Assembly (NCBI RefSeq): GCF_900111735.1
Contig: NZ_FOHW01000031.1
Span: 1 to 44,030 of the forward strand
DNA length: 44,030 nt
Direction: 5' to 3'
Source: Pseudomonas graminis
GTDB taxonomy: Bacteria > Pseudomonadota > Gammaproteobacteria > Pseudomonadales > Pseudomonadaceae
Below, piece after piece: positions 43,513 through 44,030 of the stretch. The notes below the pieces were generated by a model, which saw only the letters and a list, made by a program, of their open reading frames with translations, made no database searches and was not told the DNA's origin. The position numbers and the translations under genes were made by a program. The first letter of the stretch is position 1. Every line of letters begins with the position of its first letter.

Positions 43513-43559
43513 GGGGACTGATTTATTTACAGTGCTTCATCGTAAATTAATCTGTCCCC
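43513..43559. repeat. 18-bp imperfect inverted repeat GGGGACTGATTTATTTAC
   Basis: Arms at 43513-43530 and 43542-43559 match at 16 of 18 positions across an 11-base loop. The A/T-rich arm with a GGGGAC end resembles short dispersed repeats seen in Pseudomonas. Role unknown. Confidence 0.75.
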
Positions 43560-43597
43560 GGATCTGCGGCGTTGCTCAGTGCGACAGGATCAAGGGC

Positions 43598-43880
43598 GTC
43601 TGCCTAAGGGCAGACTGTTTCGCCTTCGGCGATTTACTTTTAAAAAGCACTAAAAGTAACCAAAAGTGCCTGCTCTCGGTTGGGCCCTTCGTTCCTCAGG
43701 GTTCCTTCACTCCGGTCCCGCTCCGTGGGCCCGCTGCCATCCGCCATCCTTGGCGGGGGGCAGCTCTCGCCGCATCCATGCGGCTCGGCCCACTGCGCGA
43801 AACCTGCGTTCAGCCTGCACCAAAGTCGCGTTTTGTGGTGACTGAGCTTTTTGCGTATGAAGATTAAAAGCGCGTTTAAG
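43598..43880 (+). repeat. Structured intergenic repeat, copy C
   Basis: Third copy. Stems: GTCTGCC/GGCAGAC (43598-43615); TTACTTTTA/TAAAAGTAA (43634-43642 with 43651-43659); CCGCCA/TGGCGG (43741-43756); GCCGCA/TGCGGC (43769-43784). The outer long stem has mismatches near GGTCCCGC/GCGAAACC. Several stem bases differ from copy A in a paired manner. Confidence 0.85.
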
Positions 43881-43891
43881 CAGATCAAAAG

Positions 43892-43979
43892 CTTCCCGAC
43901 TGAAGCCGGTCCTACGGTCAGCGCCAATCCCACTGGAAGTACGCGATGCTTTTTAGTGGGACCGGCTTTAGCCGGGAAG
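43892..43979. repeat. REPIN, CGGCTTCAGCCGGGAA family
   Basis: CTTCCCGACTGAAGCCGG and the inverse ACCGGCTTTAGCCGGGAAG. After it, TTGATCGTTCCCACTGG at the window edge starts another REP of the CGTTCCCACGC family, as after copies A and B. Confidence 0.85.
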
Positions 43980-44030
43980 AGGCCAGTTTGTGCGCCATCA
44001 ATTTCGCGGTTGATCGTTCCCACTGGATGC

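Overview
The window is a Pseudomonas chromosome segment, probably P. fluorescens group. This is inferred from protein families, Pseudomonas-type REP/REPIN repeats, the glnS-cysS / ppiB-lpxH neighbourhood and the 180-kDa GDH; no search was run. It falls into a prophage arm (about 1-11386) and ordinary chromosome (11387-44030).

Prophage arm. The map matches the immunity/left-early side of a lambda-like phage: a CII-family gene running off the left edge and cro on the minus strand, an operator region, a cI repressor with an S24 peptidase domain, an SOS-box gene in the position lambda uses for rex, a second triple operator with a promoter inside it (pL-like), a boxA-like antitermination signal, then a long rightward operon of small phage genes ending in xis and int. 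int ends 10 bp from the 3' end of tRNA-Leu(UAG), the likely attachment site. Replication, structural and lysis genes should lie left of the window. Three minus-strand genes interrupt the early operon. Two look like accessory cargo: a DUF2971 protein and a HEPN-like protein with an RX4H motif, both possible phage-defence genes.

Chromosome. A tRNA-Arg/His/Leu operon is followed by folD. Next is a seven-gene block: a Glp-type carbohydrate/glycerol ABC transporter (two ATPases, two permeases, a DUF2160 protein, a binding protein) and a divergent sigma-54 activator, with a -24/-12 promoter and a palindromic candidate activator site between them. A Phd/PIN toxin-antitoxin pair sits between two REP clusters. 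Then come glnS-cysS, ppiB-lpxH, a MarR-controlled tripartite efflux operon, miaE, a DUF1289 gene, acnB, a YhhY-like acetyltransferase and the large NAD-dependent glutamate dehydrogenase.

Repeats. Several REP/REPIN families fill the intergenic gaps. The most striking is a roughly 260-bp intergenic element present three times (36678-36960, 38043-38294 inverted, 43598-43880). The copies keep the same hairpins by paired (compensatory) changes, which points to a structured RNA or DNA element of unknown function. Two copies, with attached REPs, form a large inverted repeat around the acetyltransferase gene.
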